DNA from: Paramecium pentaurelia
Taxonomy: Eukaryota; Ciliophora; Oligohymenophorea; Peniculida; Parameciidae
Assembly: GCA_905183005.1 (NCBI GenBank)
Contig: CAJJDO010000016.1
Location: 66,862 to 130,861 of the forward strand
DNA length: 64,000 bases
Direction: 5' to 3'
Shown here: positions 61,515 through 64,000 of the stretch, piece by piece
Layout of the letters: each line of letters starts with the position of its first letter
How positions within the stretch are numbered: the stretch's first letter is position 1
Program-made: the position numbers and the translations under genes
Notes under the pieces: model-generated
Databases searched by the model: none
The model's input: only the letters and a program-made list of their open reading frames with translations
What the model was told of the DNA's origin: nothing

Positions 61515-63602
61515 ATGAATTTCAATCTTTATTAAGCTCCAGAGATTTCACCAGTCTTCTCTATTCCAATAACTCTTATCGATGGCACCTCTTCTATGAA
61601 TAGATAATATAAATATATCATTTAAGCCTATGAAGAAACATTTGGAGACTTGTTGGAAACTTAGAGAAAAGAATATTAATGGTCCAAAAATTTGAAAAGC
61701 ATCAAACCATATTTAGATGAAGAACGAGGAAATCTTACTATGGTCCTTACTTAATTGTTTCACTTTATGTTATCAAATTAATTTCCTACATAATATGTGA
61801 CTATTACATTGGTTACAGATGGAAGAGAGCCATTTGATATTAATTCTATTATGGAATTATGTCAATAGATAAAATCTAAATATACTATCTAAATTTTGTG
61901 TATAGCATTTGGCAACAAATTTCCACTAACAATGATTAAGAGCTTAAAAGAATCTATTGAGAATTAGGATTTCAAAAACTAATCATTATTTTAAGTTATG
62001 CGTTCTGATTATCAATGTTATATATAAATTTAGAAGGAATTAAAATATGCATTTTAATAAATCAGATAACAACTAATGATGATTCCGTAAAATCATATCT
62101 TAAACTTTGAAGTGTTTACTTCAATTCCTTTTAGATAACCTTAAAAATATGTGGAATCAAAGGAGCTGTTTTTAGCATCTTCAGATCAAATAATCATAAT
62201 AGAGGATCAATAATTGGTAAGTATCAATTCTCCAATTTGTATATTATAATTTTTAAGGAAATCAATATCAAATATTTATTGCCGTTCAGATTTACTTTAA
62301 AGTGATTAGATTATTTAAGAGTTTTAGTAAACGTTTCAATTTTTTAACTCATTAATTAACAACGTAGAATCAAAAGAAGAATATGCATAATAACTAGAAA
62401 TTATTGATTTAATTTTAAAAATTATTGAATAAACAGACTTCGCTTATAATAATGATAATAAAATAATATCATTGTAGTAGATTGAATAATTCAAGTATTT
62501 TATTCATTGTGATGATCCCAAAAATTTAAAAGAGATACTTGATATTTCAAAGATTAGCAAATTTGAAGGTCACTTTAATAAGATCGTCTAGTACCTAACA
62601 ACAGAATTTTAAATTTTATTAAACTTAGATAGTTATAAAAATCAAAACAAAATAGATTTTTTGAAAAATTATATAACAATATTAACATAGAGTATCAAAA
62701 ATATTGATTTAGTTTTGGAAACAATAGAACCTAAAAATTTAGAAAAAACACTTATGGAATTTCAAAACTTAATTGGATCATTAATTTAACTTTCAAGAGA
62801 AGCGTTTTCTTCAATATATTTTGATATCTCTACAAATGAACAATATCAATAATTAATTTATATTAATGAATTGTTAAAAAATCTATAATAATTAAAAACT
62901 GAAACTAACCTCATATCGATAAAAGTATTAATTAATTAAATTGCAACATTGAATTTAAACTATTAAAACCCAATTGATCCTTACTTTTAATTTAGGTACC
63001 TGCAAGAACTTTAATATAACAATTCTGAATCCATTTCTGAAAAATTTCTCATTTTTTTAATCGATAAAAATGAAGAATTAAAACCATATACAGATTCAAT
63101 TCTTCAAAATTATAGAGAGATATTTTCTAAGATCTCCCAAAAAAAGAGATTGGAAATATATTGGTATAATATTCCAACAACAAACTTCAAAATAAAAAGC
63201 AATTAGGAATTTGAATAAATAGAATTTTAGTGTTTTAAATTATTATTAGATTCTTTAAAAGACAAATTATAATTAAAAAAAAAATAGATTCAATTATTAA
63301 TTTTAACTGATAACGAACAATCGTATGAAAAACTGCACCTTTAAATTAGATTTGCATAATTGTCTCGTTACAATTTTAGAATTATTTATATTTCAATTGG
63401 AATGAAAATACTAGCCTATTTAGAATATAAAATAAGTTCGAATATTAATCAGTAATCCTAAAATATCTAGCCATATTTAAAAAATATACCAAAATAGCTA
63501 ATCAATAATTTTACTAATTAAGAATAAATTTAATAGAGAAGAATAAATCATTAAAAGATTCTACAAGAAATTGCAAACTATATAGACATTTAGAATTTTT
63601 GA
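61515..63602 (+). CDS. von Willebrand factor A (vWA) domain protein, 695 aa or C-terminal part of a larger one
   Basis: Intronless frame from MNFNLYQAPEISPVFSIPIT. The vWA fold is indicated by strand plus MIDAS loop LIDGTSSMNRQYK (D-x-T-x-S type), then NLTMVLTQLFHFMLSNQFP, VTITLVTDGREPFDINSIM (conserved Asp) and IQILCIAFGNKFP. A long helical, Gln/Asn/Glu-rich region follows, and near residues 590-640 a second strand/helix series (IQLLILTDNEQS; FRIIYISIGMK) resembles a degenerate second vWA domain. vWA domains mediate metal-dependent protein binding; no signal peptide, so probably intracellular. Function unknown. Confidence 0.72.
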
Positions 63603-64000
63603 TTAATTGATTTGAAAAATTATATTGATTATGATATTTGAAAAATTTAGCAATGATTATTATTATTTTGTAATCATATTTATACTGATTATATTCTAAA
63701 ACTTAAAAAGGAGACAGTTAACTTCTGAAATTAAAATTGTTTTTAGTTATTTTCTATATGGTTCCAAAATAGATATTTTGTTTATGTAACAATAAATAGG
63801 TTAATGTTTGTTTACTAAAAAAACAAATTTTATCTATATATTTTGTTTAAAATATATAATGAATAAATTTTAAGGATTGTTAAAATGGTTAAAATTAACA
63901 AGTAATAATTTAGATTATTTTTATGTATTTTTAATATATTTAGTGTGTTAAGTATTTAATTATTAAATATTTTATTATATATATCAATTGAATATATATA
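63603..64000. other. AT-rich terminal spacer
   Basis: 398 bp after the vWA stop with only short frames and A/T runs, ending in a TATATA tract. No ciliate telomeric repeat (CCCAAA/CCCCAA or complement) is present, so the window edge is not a chromosome end. Confidence 0.55.

Noticed and set aside
63940..64000. TATATA-rich window end as telomere or IES remnant
   Set aside because: No C4A2/C3A3-type repeat and no flanking TA-bounded element with a defensible end sequence; it is simply AT-rich spacer.
1..64000. CRISPR arrays, phage, insertion sequences, bacterial operons, rRNA or tRNA genes
   Set aside because: No regular short repeats with spacers, no terminal inverted repeats with a transposase core, and no cloverleaf or rRNA-like GC-rich stretch was seen; the gene content is ciliate nuclear.

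Overview
This 64 kb window is very AT-rich eukaryotic DNA from a ciliate macronuclear genome, most probably Paramecium. Long reading frames appear only when TAA and TAG are read as glutamine and TGA is the sole stop. These frames are joined by tiny introns, mostly 20-35 nt with GTA...TAG ends. The window also holds a trichocyst matrix protein gene and large cysteine-rich proteins of the Paramecium surface-antigen type. Standard-code ORFs are therefore mostly meaningless here. The models below were built by hand with the ciliate code, and for most of them the total intron length restores an exact multiple of three. Genes are tightly packed: several convergent pairs are only 11-28 bp apart at their stop codons.

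Layout. 0-5.2 kb: a partial VPS13 (minus), VPS11 with its C-terminal RING (plus) and two small unknown genes. 5.4-9 kb: a type I membrane coiled-coil protein, a p24/emp24 cargo receptor, a small cysteine-rich surface protein and a small membrane protein. 9-12.1 kb: a WD40 protein and a trichocyst matrix protein. 12.2-16.7 kb: a complete pentafunctional AROM protein (shikimate pathway steps 2-6 in one polypeptide). 16.7-21.2 kb: an INO80-type chromatin remodeller and a RING-PHD protein. 21.2-29.7 kb: a cytosolic carboxypeptidase (tubulin-tail type), a cyclic-nucleotide-gated-like K+ channel and a UBR-box E3 ligase. 30-38.6 kb: a giant (about 2,440 aa) cysteine-rich surface-antigen-like protein. 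38.6-44.1 kb: two START-domain paralogues, a small membrane protein and an NRF-6-like acyltransferase-3 protein. 44.2-47.6 kb: a BRE1-like RING E3 ligase and a helix-turn-helix protein. 47.9-53.7 kb: an FtsH/YME1-type AAA metalloprotease and a MAP3K-like kinase with a predicted lipidated N-terminus. 54-57.4 kb: an acid-ceramidase/NAAA-like protein with no cysteine at all, then two tandem RING-CH membrane proteins. 57.8-63.6 kb: a small secreted protein, a mitochondrial carrier and a von Willebrand A domain protein.

Many of the products belong to membrane traffic and secretion (VPS13, VPS11, p24, trichocyst protein, surface proteins), ubiquitin signalling (UBR, BRE1, RING-PHD, two RING-CH) and chromatin (INO80, BRE1). 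Nothing indicates operons; neighbours are unrelated housekeeping genes.

Assembly warning. Four single-base N positions (35235, 42989, 49171, 52424) each separate two direct copies of about 1.1-1.3 kb, and each lies inside one gene. These look like overlapping contig ends that were not merged, so four gene spans are inflated. No CRISPR, phage, insertion sequence, rRNA, tRNA or telomere was seen. No new biological system could be established. The observations most worth following up are the cysteine-free acid-ceramidase-like protein and a tandemly duplicated intron with no exon between the copies.
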